DNA of 64,000 nt, taken from NCBI GenBank assembly GCA_001274695.2, contig LARU01000004.1, positions 310,001 to 374,000 on the forward strand, read 5' to 3'. Positions 55,813 through 64,000 of this stretch are shown here, piece by piece (the first letter of the stretch is position 1; every line of letters begins with the position of its first letter). Under the pieces are notes generated by a model. It had not been told where the DNA came from. It saw only the letters and a list, made by a program, of their open reading frames with translations, and made no database searches. The position numbers were made by a program, and so were the translations under genes. This DNA is from Azoarcus sp. PA01 (lineage in GTDB: Bacteria > Pseudomonadota > Gammaproteobacteria > Burkholderiales > Rhodocyclaceae).

Positions 55813-57288
55813 ATGAAGTCATTGCAACAGGACTGGTTTTCCAACGTCCGCAACGATCTGCTCGCGGGCCTCGTCGTCGCGCTCGCGCTGATCCCCGAGG
55901 CGATCGCCTTCTCGATCATCGCCGGCGTCGACCCCAAAGTGGGGCTGTACGCCTCGTTCTGCATCGCCACCATCATCGCGTTCACCGGGGGGCGGCCGGG
56001 GATGATCTCGGCCGCGACCGGTGCGATGGCGCTGGTGATGGTCATGCTCGTGCGCGACCACGGGCTGCAGTACCTGCTCGCCGCGACGATCCTGACCGGC
56101 GTGCTGCAGATCGTCGCCGGCCTCGTGCGACTCGGCGAGCTGATGCGCTTCGTGTCGCGCTCGGTGATCACCGGCTTCGTCAATGCGCTGGCCATTCTGA
56201 TCTTCATGGCGCAACTGCCGGAGCTCACCGACGTGACCTGGCACGTCTATGCGATGGTCGCAGCGGGTCTGGGCATCATCTATCTGTTCCCGTACCTGAC
56301 GAAAGCGGTGCCCTCGCCGCTGGTGGCGATCGTCGTGCTGACAGGAGTCGCGCTCGCGCTCGGACTCGACATTCGCACCGTCGGCGATATGGGCGAGCTC
56401 CCCGACAGCCTGCCGCTGTTCCTGATCCCCGACATTCCGCTCACGTTCGAGACGTTGCGGATCATCTTCCCGGTGTCAGCGACGCTCGCCGTGGTGGGTC
56501 TGCTCGAGTCGATGATGACCGCGTCGATCATCGATGACCTGACCGACTCGACCAGCGACAAGAATCGCGAATGCGTCGGCCAGGGTGTCGCGAACATCGC
56601 GTCGGGCTTCATCGGCGGCATGGCCGGCTGCGCGATGATCGGCCAATAGGTGATCAACGTGAAATCCGGCGGCCGCGGCCGGCTGTCGACGCTCGCGGCC
56701 GGGGTATTCCTGCTGCTCATGGTGGTCTTCATCGGCGACTGGGTCGCGCAGATTCCGATGGCGGCCCTCGTCGCGGTGATGATCATGGTGTCGATCGGCA
56801 CCTTCAACTGGGCCTCGATCCGCAACTTGCACGAGCACCCGACGAGCTCCAGCGTCGTGATGCTGGCGACTGTCGCGGTCACCGTGCTCACGCACGACCT
56901 CGCCCAAGGCGTGCTCGTCGGCGTGCTGCTGTCCGGCTTCTTCTTCGCGCACAAGGTCGGCCTCGTGCTGCACATCGGCTCGAAGTCGGAGGACGAGGGC
57001 CGCGCGCGCCGCTACCGCATTGTCGGCCAGGTGTTCTTCGCGTCGGCCGACCGCTTCGTCGCCGCTTTCGACTTCAAGGAAGTGATCGAGAAGGTCGTCA
57101 TCGACGTCAGCCGCGCGCACTTCTGGGACATCACCGCGGTCAGCGCGCTCGACAAGGTGGTCGTCAAGTTCCGCCGCGAAGGCACCGAAGTCGAGATGAT
57201 CGGCCTCAACGAGGCGAGCGCGACGATGGTCGATCGCTTCGCCGTGCATGACAAACCCGACGCCGTCGAAGCGTTGATGGGGCATTGA
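55813..57288 (+). pseudogene. SulP-family anion transporter split by an in-frame TAG
   Basis: Starts [20 protein letters not shown] (55813). About ten membrane segments and a C-terminal STAS domain (DVSRAHFWDITAVSALDKVV). At codon 279 (56647-56649) a TAG replaces the Ser of the conserved GCAMIGQSVINV motif (here GQ, TAG, VINV); one base change (TCG to TAG) explains it. Both halves stay in the same frame with good family similarity. Substrate (sulfate, bicarbonate or other) is not readable. Either a fresh nonsense mutation or a sequence error. Confidence 0.9.
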
Positions 57289-57301
57289 GGAACTGAACGC
57301 G

Positions 57302-58180
57302 ATGAAAACCGACGCCAAAGTGCTCGCCTGTGTCGACCGGTCGCATTTCGCCGACACCGTCGCCGACTACGCCGCGTGGGCCGCGCAGCGTCTCGACGCG
57401 CCGCGTCTCGACGCGCCGCTCGAGTTCCTGCACGTCATCGACCGTCACCCGGAGATCGGCTCCGGCGAGGACCACAGCGGCGCAATCGGCTTCGACGCCC
57501 AGCAGCAGCTGCTCGCTGAACTCTCGGAACAGGACGAGACGCGCAGTCGCAACGCGCGCGAAACCGGCCGGATTTTTCTGAACCGGCTGCGCGAGCGCGC
57601 GATTGCCGCCGGCGTCGCGGCGGCCGACGTGCGGCAGCGACACGGTGCGCTCGACGAGACGGTGGCCGAACAGGAAGAAGGCGTGCGCCTGTTCGTGTTC
57701 GGCCGGCGCGGCGAGTCGGCCGAGACGACCCAACGCGATCTCGGGCGCAACGTCGAGCGCATGGTGCGCGCGCTGCACCAGCCGATTCTCGCCGTCACCG
57801 AAGGTTTTACCGAACCGCGCCGGGCAATGATCGCGTTCGACGGGGGCAGCGTGACGCGGCGCGGCGTCGAGATGGTCGCCGCCAGTCCGCTGTTTCGCGG
57901 CCTTCCGGTCCACCTCTTGATGTCCGGCAAGGAAAGCGCCGAAGCCCCGAAACAGCTTGAATGGGCGCGCAAGACGCTTGAAGCAGCCGGCTTCGAGGCG
58001 CCAGCAGCGCTGGTTCCGGGGGACGCCGAAAGCGTTATCGCAACGGCCGTGCGGGATCAGCACATCGACCTGCTGATCATGGGCGCCTACACGCACTCGC
58101 CGCTGCGCAGCCTGTTCCTCGGCAGCAAGACTTCCGACCTGCTGCGCTCCGCAACGATTCCCGCGCTGCTGCTGCGCTAG
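57302..58180 (+). CDS. Tandem universal stress protein (UspA family)
   Basis: 292 residues with two Usp domains. First: VLACVDRSHFADTVADYAAW and FVFGRRGES. Second: AMIAFDGGSVTRRGVEMV, then LLIMGAYTHSPLRSLFLGS with the ATP-binding G-x2-G-x9-G(S/T) type loop. 13 bases after the SulP gene, so likely one operon; SulP-Usp pairs are recurrent. Confidence 0.88.
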   Translation: MKTDAKVLACVDRSHFADTVADYAAWAAQRLDAPRLDAPLEFLHVIDRHPEIGSGEDHSGAIGFDAQQQLLAELSEQDETRSRNARETGRIFLNRLRERAIAAGVAAADVRQRHGALDETVAEQEEGVRLFVFGRRGESAETTQRDLGRNVERMVRALHQPILAVTEGFTEPRRAMIAFDGGSVTRRGVEMVAASPLFRGLPVHLLMSGKESAEAPKQLEWARKTLEAAGFEAPAALVPGDAESVIATAVRDQHIDLLIMGAYTHSPLRSLFLGSKTSDLLRSATIPALLLR

Positions 58181-58937
58181 CCAGGGTGCGACACGACGAC
58201 CGTTTCCACGTCGGCGCGCTTCTCGCGGACCTTGCCGAGCTGCGCGCCGGCGGCACCATGGCCCTGCTGGGTGACGCTGAAGTGGCCAGCAGTGGACCAC
58301 AGTGGTCGAGATCGAAGGTGGTGCCGGGATCAGCGTCGGCGGGGTGCATCGATGCCGACTTTGGGTTTCGCAGGAGACGTGGTTTCCAGTCAAGGTACAG
58401 AGCTACGCAGCCCCACGGCGCGCTGATCGAAACCGTCGACATGAGCGATGCGGAACTCGATGTCACGTTTCCGGAGCATTTCTTCACGCCGTGAAAGGCG
58501 CGGTGTCGCACATCACGCTGGGCGCGATCGTTTCAGTAAAGCCATGCACGACTTTCCAGCCTTTTTCAAGTTAAATGCAATTAACCGTCTATTCTTAAAT
58601 TAAGCCTTATGCGCTTGCTTTGTCCAGCAAATGCTGCATACATCTATCATCGTTGGACGGTTAATCGCATTTTCAGGTAACCTTGTTTCACCTCACTCTG
58701 CGAATCGCTTGCACGGCCTAGAATAGGACGTCAAACGTTGAGCCCTGCTGAAAACAGCTTGAGTAACACGCGGAGTCTGTATCGGTGATGAAGCACTTCA
58801 CTCATGAAGCTGCGGGTATTCCCTTGCGCTGGTGAGCTGAAAGGACTGCTCCCCTATTCTTGACCGACCCCACGCACTTCATGCCTGCCACCGCTTCGGT
58901 GAGGGGCAACTTCGGCCTGAGTTGATCTGATTGCCCC
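58181..58937. other. Gap with one decayed-looking reading frame and an AT-rich part
   Basis: 757 bases. An open frame at 58186-58494 ends in ALIETVDMSDAELDVTFPEH, which looks like a genuine protein tail, but the front part does not; probable remnant, family unknown. 58570-58760 is AT-rich and holds the inverted repeat listed separately. No promoter called. Confidence 0.4.
58573..58672. repeat. 17-bp inverted repeat upstream of the tyrosine recombinase
   Basis: AAATGCAATTAACCGTC (58573-58589) and the complement of AAATGCGATTAACCGTC (58656-58672), one mismatch, 66 bases apart, in an AT-rich region 265 bases before the recombinase gene. It could be binding arms or one end of a mobile unit. Confidence 0.8.
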
Positions 58938-59924
58938 ATGACTGCCCCGAGTACCTCCCTCTTCGATTCCGACAAGGCCTGGTTGACCGCCCCTCAGGAA
59001 GCGCTTGTCGCTTGGCTGATGGCGCCGGACTTCGTGATAACAAAGGCAGGCGTGGCACAGCCGCTGCGCGCGTCCTCGGTCGTCGTCTATCGAGCGATGG
59101 GGAACAAATTCGTCCGCGAGGTCCTGCTCGGCGACAACGGAAGCCTGCTGAAAACCTGGCGGGACATCGAGGCTGGAGACATTCATGCTTTCCTCGCCAA
59201 GAACGAACTGAAGCGCGGCATCCGCAACAGGTATCTGCGGCTCCTCGAGCGCCTCTTCGACCACTTGATGGCGAAGGGCATCGTTCCCGGCAACCCGGCC
59301 AGGGGGTTGGCGATCAAGGAGCCTTCGAAGTCGAACCAGGGTCATGACAAGACGCAGTGGCTCACCGAGGCCCAGCAGGAGGCCGTGATGGCCGCCCTGC
59401 CGCAGCCTGTAGGATGGAAAGACGCCCGGAACCGGGCCCTCATCGCCACGGTCCTGGGCGGCGGCCTGAAGGTGAGCGAGGTCATCAAACTGACCAACGG
59501 TTGCGTGGGCCCCCGTCAGGAAGACGGCAGTCTCTACATCGACGTCTACCCCGGCGGGGCGGGACGTCGGCACCGAACGCGGGTTGCGGTCTTCGCCGCG
59601 GCCATCCTGACGGAATGGATGACGACCAGGAAGCAGCTGACCATCCCGGGCGAGCTGCTGTTCCCGGCCAAGCTGGCGGGCAGAGTGCTGCACCCGGCCA
59701 CAGTGTACCGGCAAGTCGCCGCAGTGCTGACTGAAGCCAGGATCGACCCGACCCTGATCAGACACCGGGGAGCGAGGACCTTGCGCAACACCTTTGCCAT
59801 CCATGAGCTCGAGGAGGGCAAGCCGCCGGAGCTGGTCGGAGAGTACCTCGGTCATCGCGCAGATCGGTCGACCAGGTACTACACCGCGCTGCTACGCAAG
59901 CCTTCTCCCTTCGGCGGAAAATAG
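58938..59924 (+). CDS. Tyrosine recombinase with altered catalytic residues
   Basis: 328 residues. N-terminal SAM-like domain (~20-120), then the catalytic domain. Aligned to the usual R-K-H-R-H-Y set: first Arg position is Lys (K178 in GGGLKVSEVIKL), box II reads RTLRNTF so His is Arg (R280) with R283 kept, LGH keeps H306, and Y315 in RYYTAL is the nucleophile. Not an integron integrase: no IntI-type insert seen. Ends 46 bases inside the convergent LysR gene. Confidence 0.85.
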   Translation: MTAPSTSLFDSDKAWLTAPQEALVAWLMAPDFVITKAGVAQPLRASSVVVYRAMGNKFVREVLLGDNGSLLKTWRDIEAGDIHAFLAKNELKRGIRNRYLRLLERLFDHLMAKGIVPGNPARGLAIKEPSKSNQGHDKTQWLTEAQQEAVMAALPQPVGWKDARNRALIATVLGGGLKVSEVIKLTNGCVGPRQEDGSLYIDVYPGGAGRRHRTRVAVFAAAILTEWMTTRKQLTIPGELLFPAKLAGRVLHPATVYRQVAAVLTEARIDPTLIRHRGARTLRNTFAIHELEEGKPPELVGEYLGHRADRSTRYYTALLRKPSPFGGK

Positions 59925-60820
59925 ACGCCGGAAAACACCGCTGAGCGCGCAGCCTCCAACACAGTGCGAATTTCCGGCTGGAGAATGCGTCGTTCGGTGC
60001 TGATGAGCCAAAACGCTTCCCGCACCTCATCGACCCGCCCCACTTCCAGGACTCCGTAACGAGCAACGATCTCATCAGCCATGATGACCGGTGCCGGGAA
60101 AAAGCCGTCACCCGCTTGCGCAAATGCCTTCATCAGGGCGCTGTCGTCAAACTCGCCAACGATGCGCGGAATCAGACGTGCATCGCCAAGCCAGCGATCG
60201 ATTTCACCGCGCACCGCCGAATTCGGACCGGGCAACAGCGTCGGGGCCCCGTTTAGGCAAGCCGGGAATGCTCCACACCGCTGTGCGAGACTCGGCGCGG
60301 CAAAAAAAGCGATGGCGCTTTCACCCAACTTGTGACTGTGCCCCCGCACTGCCAAGCCGCTGGGCATGGGCCGATCCGCAAGCACCATGTCCAGCCGATG
60401 TAACGCGAGTTCGCCCAAGAGCCAGTCGATCGTACCCTCGCGACAAACCAGTCGCACGGCCCTGGGCAGTTGTTTGAGCGATGCCAGCAACTTGTAGGTC
60501 AGCGACTTGGGCAATGCCTCCGAGACGCCAACCCGAAACACCGGCAACGCTGGTTCAGCCGTGGTATTCGCACGTAGTGAAGAAGCCAAATCCTGGCTAA
60601 GAGCGAAGATTTCGTCCGCGTAGGACAACGTAGTTCGCCCGGCTTCGGTGAGTTCCAGTTTGCGGCCGGCCGGCTTGAACAAGGCCACCCCCAGGTCCTC
60701 TTCGAGGATTTTGATCTGGGCGCTGATGGTTTGTGGCGTCAGGTGTAACTGCTTGGCAGTCGTCACGATGCTCCCCGAGCGCGCGGTTGCCCAGAAATAA
60801 CGCAGGTGCTTGAGATTCAT
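59879..60820 (-). CDS. LysR-family regulator, NhaR-like
   Basis: 313 residues from the ATG at 60820 (MNLKHLRYFWATARSGSIVT). N-terminal HTH (QLHLTPQTISAQIKILEEDL) and a LysR effector domain (FRVGVSEALPKSLTYKLLAS). The NhaR subgroup answers to sodium. It lies divergent to the gene group that holds the SbtA Na+/bicarbonate transporter, so it may control it. Its 3' end overlaps the recombinase gene. Confidence 0.85.
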   Translation of the reverse strand: MNLKHLRYFWATARSGSIVTTAKQLHLTPQTISAQIKILEEDLGVALFKPAGRKLELTEAGRTTLSYADEIFALSQDLASSLRANTTAEPALPVFRVGVSEALPKSLTYKLLASLKQLPRAVRLVCREGTIDWLLGELALHRLDMVLADRPMPSGLAVRGHSHKLGESAIAFFAAPSLAQRCGAFPACLNGAPTLLPGPNSAVRGEIDRWLGDARLIPRIVGEFDDSALMKAFAQAGDGFFPAPVIMADEIVARYGVLEVGRVDEVREAFWLISTERRILQPEIRTVLEAARSAVFSGVYFPPKGEGLRSSAV

Positions 60821-60933
60821 GCGCAATGAGCATCAGTTTTTTTCGAAAGATTCTCGAATATTAATCGATTTTTCTTTGTTTTCGCAAACCCGCATACTCC
60901 GCTGCCCTTCCCCTTCCTGCCACTTCGACAGGT

Positions 60934-61536
60934 ATGCCAACGATAAAATGTGATCGCTGCATCTCATCGTCCGAGCGCGCGTTGGCCCCGTCGCTACATG
61001 GATGCCGCCCTATGATCACGCAGACCCGAAGCGCCTTTCTGCAAGTTCGCGCGCTCACCGACCTGGATCGTGCCACTCAGCAGCTAACGGCCTACCTGGA
61101 GATTCTCCGCCGGCATACCGTCGGCGCTGAGCAAGCCTTGCTGGGCATCTGGATCGACGACGCAGATGTCAGTCATCCTCCCGCCGCATTGACGATCACC
61201 GACGCGCAGGGTGCGGAGCGGACCTTGCCAATTTCTGAAACCACGGGGATCAGTGGCATATGGATCTTGTGCTGGCTCGACGTTGCCGCGGGTTCTGTCT
61301 CTCGTGCCGAGCTTGTGGCGGCGTTGTGCGACTGCTATGGCCCCCGCCCCAACTCCCAAAGCACCCGCCGTTTCATTCCTGTCTATGCGAACGGCGTACC
61401 AGAATCCAGCATTGATACGGAGATTGCCCCGTTGCGAGCACTGTATCCAGGGCTGCTTTTTCCGCCGATTCAGTTAAACCGGAATGGGGGGTTTTCGTGC
61501 CGACAGAGTGACTCGCCTGAAGGAGCCTCCTCTTGA
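60934..61536 (+). CDS. Unknown protein coupled to sbtA
   Basis: 200 residues from ATG 60934; an ATG at 61012 (MITQTRSAFLQVRALTDLDR) is an alternative start. No membrane segments, no family recognised; blocks such as LLGIWIDDADVSHPPAALTI and GIWILCWLDVAAG look globular. Its stop TGA overlaps the TTG start of sbtA, so the two are translationally coupled. It may serve bicarbonate uptake, which is inference. Confidence 0.55.
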   Translation: MPTIKCDRCISSSERALAPSLHGCRPMITQTRSAFLQVRALTDLDRATQQLTAYLEILRRHTVGAEQALLGIWIDDADVSHPPAALTITDAQGAERTLPISETTGISGIWILCWLDVAAGSVSRAELVAALCDCYGPRPNSQSTRRFIPVYANGVPESSIDTEIAPLRALYPGLLFPPIQLNRNGGFSCRQSDSPEGASS

Positions 61537-62483
61537 CCGCGCTTGATCCCGTTCTGCTGTTCTTCGTTCTCGGGCTCACGGCCGGCCTGCTGCGCTCGGA
61601 AATGCGTTTGCCGGCCGCCGTCTATGAGCTGATCAGCATGTTGCTGCTGCTGACCATCGGCTTGAAGGGGGGCATCGAGCTCGCCAAGCAACCGCTTGGG
61701 GCGCTTGCACTGCAAACGCTCGCGGTCATGGCAATGGGTGCCCTTCTGCCGCTGATTGCTTTTCCTGTTCTGCGGTTTGCCGGTCACTTCAAGCGCGCGG
61801 ATGCGGCCTCGATCGCGGCCCACTATGGATCGGTGAGTGTCGCGACGTACGCAGTCGCCACCTCTTATTTCGCCAGCCGTCAAATCGATTTCGAAGCTCA
61901 CATGCCGTTCCTGTTGGCGGTACTCGAAATTCCGGCCATCGTGGTTGGCATCTTGCTCGCACGCGGGCTTAACGGTGAAATGCGCATTGGCAAAGTCGCA
62001 CACGAGATTTTTCTCGGCAAAGGCATTGTGTTGCTGGTAGGAGGCTTGCTGATCGGCTGGGCGGCCGGCGCCGAGGGCCTCGTTTCAGTCAAGCCTTTAT
62101 TCTTCGATTTGTTCAAAGGCATCCTCGCCCTGTTCCTGCTCGAGATGGGACTGATCACGGCCGCCCAATTCGGCAGCTTGCGTCAGCATGGCTTGTTCCT
62201 GGTCTTGTTCGGTGTGGGCATGCCGCTGTTTTCATCGATCATCGGGATGGTGTTAGGCTGCGCGCTCGGTCTCTCGCCGGGCGGCACCGCGATGCTGGCG
62301 ATTCTGGCGGCAAGTGCGTCCTATATCGCGGTGCCTGCGGCGATGAGAATTTCGGTGCCGGAAGCCAATCCGACGCTGTCGCTGGCGGCATCTCTTGGCG
62401 TCACGTTCCCCTTTAATGTGCTGGTAGGCATCCCCATCTATCATGCACTGACCGACCATTGGTTCGCATTCATCGGGAAATAG
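61533..62483 (+). CDS. sbtA: SbtA-type sodium-dependent bicarbonate transporter
   Basis: 316 residues, about ten membrane segments in two inverted halves. TTG start at 61533 with AAGGAG seven bases upstream. SbtA/DUF897 blocks: LPAAVYELISMLLLLTIGLK, GGIELAK, AAHYGSVSVATYAVA and LAASASYIAVPAAMRISVPE. Family members import bicarbonate with sodium. Followed by its PII-like partner sbtB, 3 bases on. Confidence 0.88.
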   Translation: MTALDPVLLFFVLGLTAGLLRSEMRLPAAVYELISMLLLLTIGLKGGIELAKQPLGALALQTLAVMAMGALLPLIAFPVLRFAGHFKRADAASIAAHYGSVSVATYAVATSYFASRQIDFEAHMPFLLAVLEIPAIVVGILLARGLNGEMRIGKVAHEIFLGKGIVLLVGGLLIGWAAGAEGLVSVKPLFFDLFKGILALFLLEMGLITAAQFGSLRQHGLFLVLFGVGMPLFSSIIGMVLGCALGLSPGGTAMLAILAASASYIAVPAAMRISVPEANPTLSLAASLGVTFPFNVLVGIPIYHALTDHWFAFIGK

Positions 62484-62486
62484 TCC

Positions 62487-62789
62487 ATGAACGGCCTGAC
62501 ACGCAAGCTACTGACCATCGTCACCGAAAGTGTCCTGGAGCGCGTTCTGCCCGAAGACCTGGAGCGCCTGGGCGCGCGGGGCTTCACCATCACAGAGGCT
62601 CGCGGCAAGGGCAGCCGCGGAATGCGCGGCGGCACCTGGGACGAGAACAGCAATATCCGTATCGAAATTCTGTGCGACACGGCCACGGCTGAGGCGCTCA
62701 CGGCACATCTGCAAAAGCACTACTACGACGATTACGCGATGGTGATGTTCGTGAGCGACGTGACCGTGCTCAGGTCTGAAAAATTCTGA
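62487..62789 (+). CDS. sbtB: SbtB, PII-like regulator of SbtA
   Basis: 100 residues with the PII ferredoxin-like fold: KLLTIVTESVLERVLPEDLE, T-loop region GKGSRGMRGGTWDENSN, and YAMVMFVSDVTVLRSEKF. SbtB proteins bind adenine nucleotides and gate SbtA. No canonical GlnB Tyr T-loop. Coupled to sbtA. Confidence 0.85.
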   Translation: MNGLTRKLLTIVTESVLERVLPEDLERLGARGFTITEARGKGSRGMRGGTWDENSNIRIEILCDTATAEALTAHLQKHYYDDYAMVMFVSDVTVLRSEKF

Positions 62790-63239
62790 GGAGCCGCTCC
62801 TCCATTTAGCGGCCCGAACCATTGCTGTGGGGATATGGGCGCGGTGTTTAAGGGACTGCCGCAACCCACTCTCGAGGCCGCAACGCAGCTTCGTCAACTG
62901 CCTGTTCGAGGGGCATCCCCTCCTCCACTCCATCCATGATCATCCGCTGCAGGATGGCGCCGAGCATCTCGACGTTGGCAGCCGTCAGCGGTTCGACCTC
63001 GGAGCGGCGGCGCCACCAGTCAGCGATTGCGGGGTAGCCTCGACGGAGGCAGCAGGTGCGAGCGAGAGCAGCGCCCGTGATCCGCGCCCTGCCGTGCTCC
63101 ATTTGTCGGGATTCCTTACATCCCCAAATTCGACATCCTCGCAAGTTCTTGATCTTGCTTGACGCGGCCCTTTGGCTCTCTTCTTGCAGCATGCAATTTT
63201 CCCTGAGCAGTCTTCGCCGGCAGCAGCCAAGGAGGGGCC
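62790..63239. other. Gap with a possible leftward small gene
   Basis: 450 bases. A minus-strand open frame (62848-63192) ends in VEMLGAILQRMIMDGVEEGM and PLEQAVDEAALRPREWV, which read as a real helical C-terminus, but start and family are unknown; it may be a remnant. A short palindrome GAGGAGCCGCTCCTC overlaps the sbtB stop, without a U run. Confidence 0.35.
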
Positions 63240-64000
63240 ATGATCACCCGACGGTTATTCCTGAAAGCGACGCTATGGATGGGCGCCGTGCTGCTGCCGT
63301 GGAAATGGGGAAGCCGGCATGCATCCGCCGCCCCGATCCCCGGCGGCACCCTCGATCCGACGACGATCTCCAAGTACCGGATGCAGCTGCTCATCCCGCC
63401 GGCGATGCCGCAGACCCCGCCGCCGACCCCTACGGTCGACGTCGACTACTACGAAATCGCTGTCCGCCAGTTCGAGCAGCAGATCCTGCCGGCCGGCATG
63501 CCGATGACGACGGTGTGGAGCTACGGCTCCGTCAACCATCCCGACACGTTCCACTACCCCGCCTTCACGATCGAGGCCCGGTACGGCGCGCCGGTTCGGG
63601 TGAAGTGGATCAACGGCCTGGTGGACGAGCACGGCCGGTACCTGCAGCACCTGCTGCCGGTCGATGCGAGCCTGCATTGGGCCAATCCTGCCGGCGGCCC
63701 GACGGGGCGCGATGCGCATCCGGTGGTCGATGCGACGCCCGGACCCTACACCGGGCCGGTTCCCATCGTCACTCATCTCCACGGCGGCCACACCCATGAC
63801 GACAGCGACGGATTCACGGAAGCGTGGTATCTGCCACAGGCGAGGAACATTCCCGGCGGCTTCGCCCGCGTCGGCTCCGAGTACCAGCGGTTCCGCGCGG
63901 AGGCCCAGGCGCGCATGGGACAGGCATGGACGCCCGGCTCGGCGGTATTCGAGTACGAAAACGACCAGGATGCGGCGACGCTGTGGTACCACGACCACAC
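63240..64000 (+). CDS. Exported multicopper oxidase (3' end outside window)
   Basis: Open from ATG 63240 (AAGGAGGGGCC upstream) to the window end, 253 codons. Signal-like N-terminus MITRRLFLKATLWMGAVLLP suggests Tat export (RRLFLK). Copper ligands so far: VTHLHGGHT (HxH) and LWYHDHT (HxH) at the end, the first two ligand groups of multicopper oxidases. The large insert and wording (NHPDTFHYPAFTIEARYGAP, DEHGRYLQHLLPVDAS) are like bilirubin-oxidase/CotA-type enzymes. Substrate unknown. Confidence 0.88.
   Translation, partial: MITRRLFLKATLWMGAVLLPWKWGSRHASAAPIPGGTLDPTTISKYRMQLLIPPAMPQTPPPTPTVDVDYYEIAVRQFEQQILPAGMPMTTVWSYGSVNHPDTFHYPAFTIEARYGAPVRVKWINGLVDEHGRYLQHLLPVDASLHWANPAGGPTGRDAHPVVDATPGPYTGPVPIVTHLHGGHTHDDSDGFTEAWYLPQARNIPGGFARVGSEYQRFRAEAQARMGQAWTPGSAVFEYENDQDAATLWYHDH

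Noticed and set aside
56647..56649. TAG read as pyrrolysine or selenocysteine
   Set aside because: Position is a conserved Ser in SulP; TAG is not a Sec codon and no pyrrolysine machinery is visible. A simple nonsense change is more economical.
58938..59924. Tyrosine recombinase as the missing integron integrase for the cassette cluster
   Set aside because: It lies about 46 kb away, lacks an IntI-type extra motif, and has altered catalytic residues; no attC near it.

Overview
The window is high-GC (most genes use G/C-ending codons) and reads as a chromosome segment of a betaproteobacterium. The smc-zipA-ligA order, galU next to ligA, a full iscR-iscS-iscU-iscA-hscBA-fdx-iscX cluster, dapC-dapD-pilU-dapE and a PEP-CTERM exported protein together suggest Rhodocyclales (Azoarcus/Aromatoleum/Thauera type). 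This placement is inference from gene content.

Layout: 1-4.0 kb holds the 3' part of a YheS-type ABC-F ATPase, a RIO1-type kinase whose 3' end runs antisense into it, and a PEP-CTERM protein. 4.0-8.9 kb holds two insertion sequences. A complete IS21-family element has a TACGC target duplication and five 25-bp repeats at its left end. An IS1182-family element has a GGCC duplication and sits in a 30-bp palindrome. Between them lie broken ends of three genes (SRAP/YedK, a RecD-like helicase, tartrate dehydratase beta subunit).

9.08-12.77 kb is the most unusual part: small lower-GC genes separated by integron-type attC-like hairpin sites, with no integrase gene beside them. Three genes point right and two point left, and each group starts beside a copy of the same ~131-bp leader, so the leaders form an inverted repeat around the region. 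Contents include a lipoprotein, a protein with a HEPN-like RNxxxH motif, a protein ending in a C2H2 zinc finger, a DUF2971-like protein and a membrane-anchored coiled-coil protein. 12.8-15.3 kb has a repeat-rich gap, a DUF4124 secreted protein, a membrane-bound Mrr-like nuclease and a DUF3079 protein.

15.4-55.5 kb is mostly core chromosome. A leftward SUF operon (sufB-C-D-S-U-T plus a Rieske ferredoxin) is followed by NAD salvage (pncA-pncB), a frameshifted PEBP gene, MTA/MTI phosphorylase, typA, a SagB-type oxidoreductase and a CREST-type membrane hydrolase. Then come smc-zipA-ligA-galU (leftward), dapC-dapD-pilU-dapE-prmB-response regulator (rightward), and a leftward ISC operon with an extra NifS-like desulfurase between iscR and iscS. 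cysE, trmJ and suhB complete this part. The window therefore encodes two complete Fe-S assembly machines and three cysteine desulfurases.

55.8-64 kb becomes accessory again: a SulP transporter interrupted by an in-frame TAG, a tandem universal stress protein, a 17-bp inverted repeat, a tyrosine recombinase with altered catalytic residues, a LysR regulator beside an sbtA-sbtB bicarbonate-uptake pair, and the 5' part of an exported multicopper oxidase that runs off the end.
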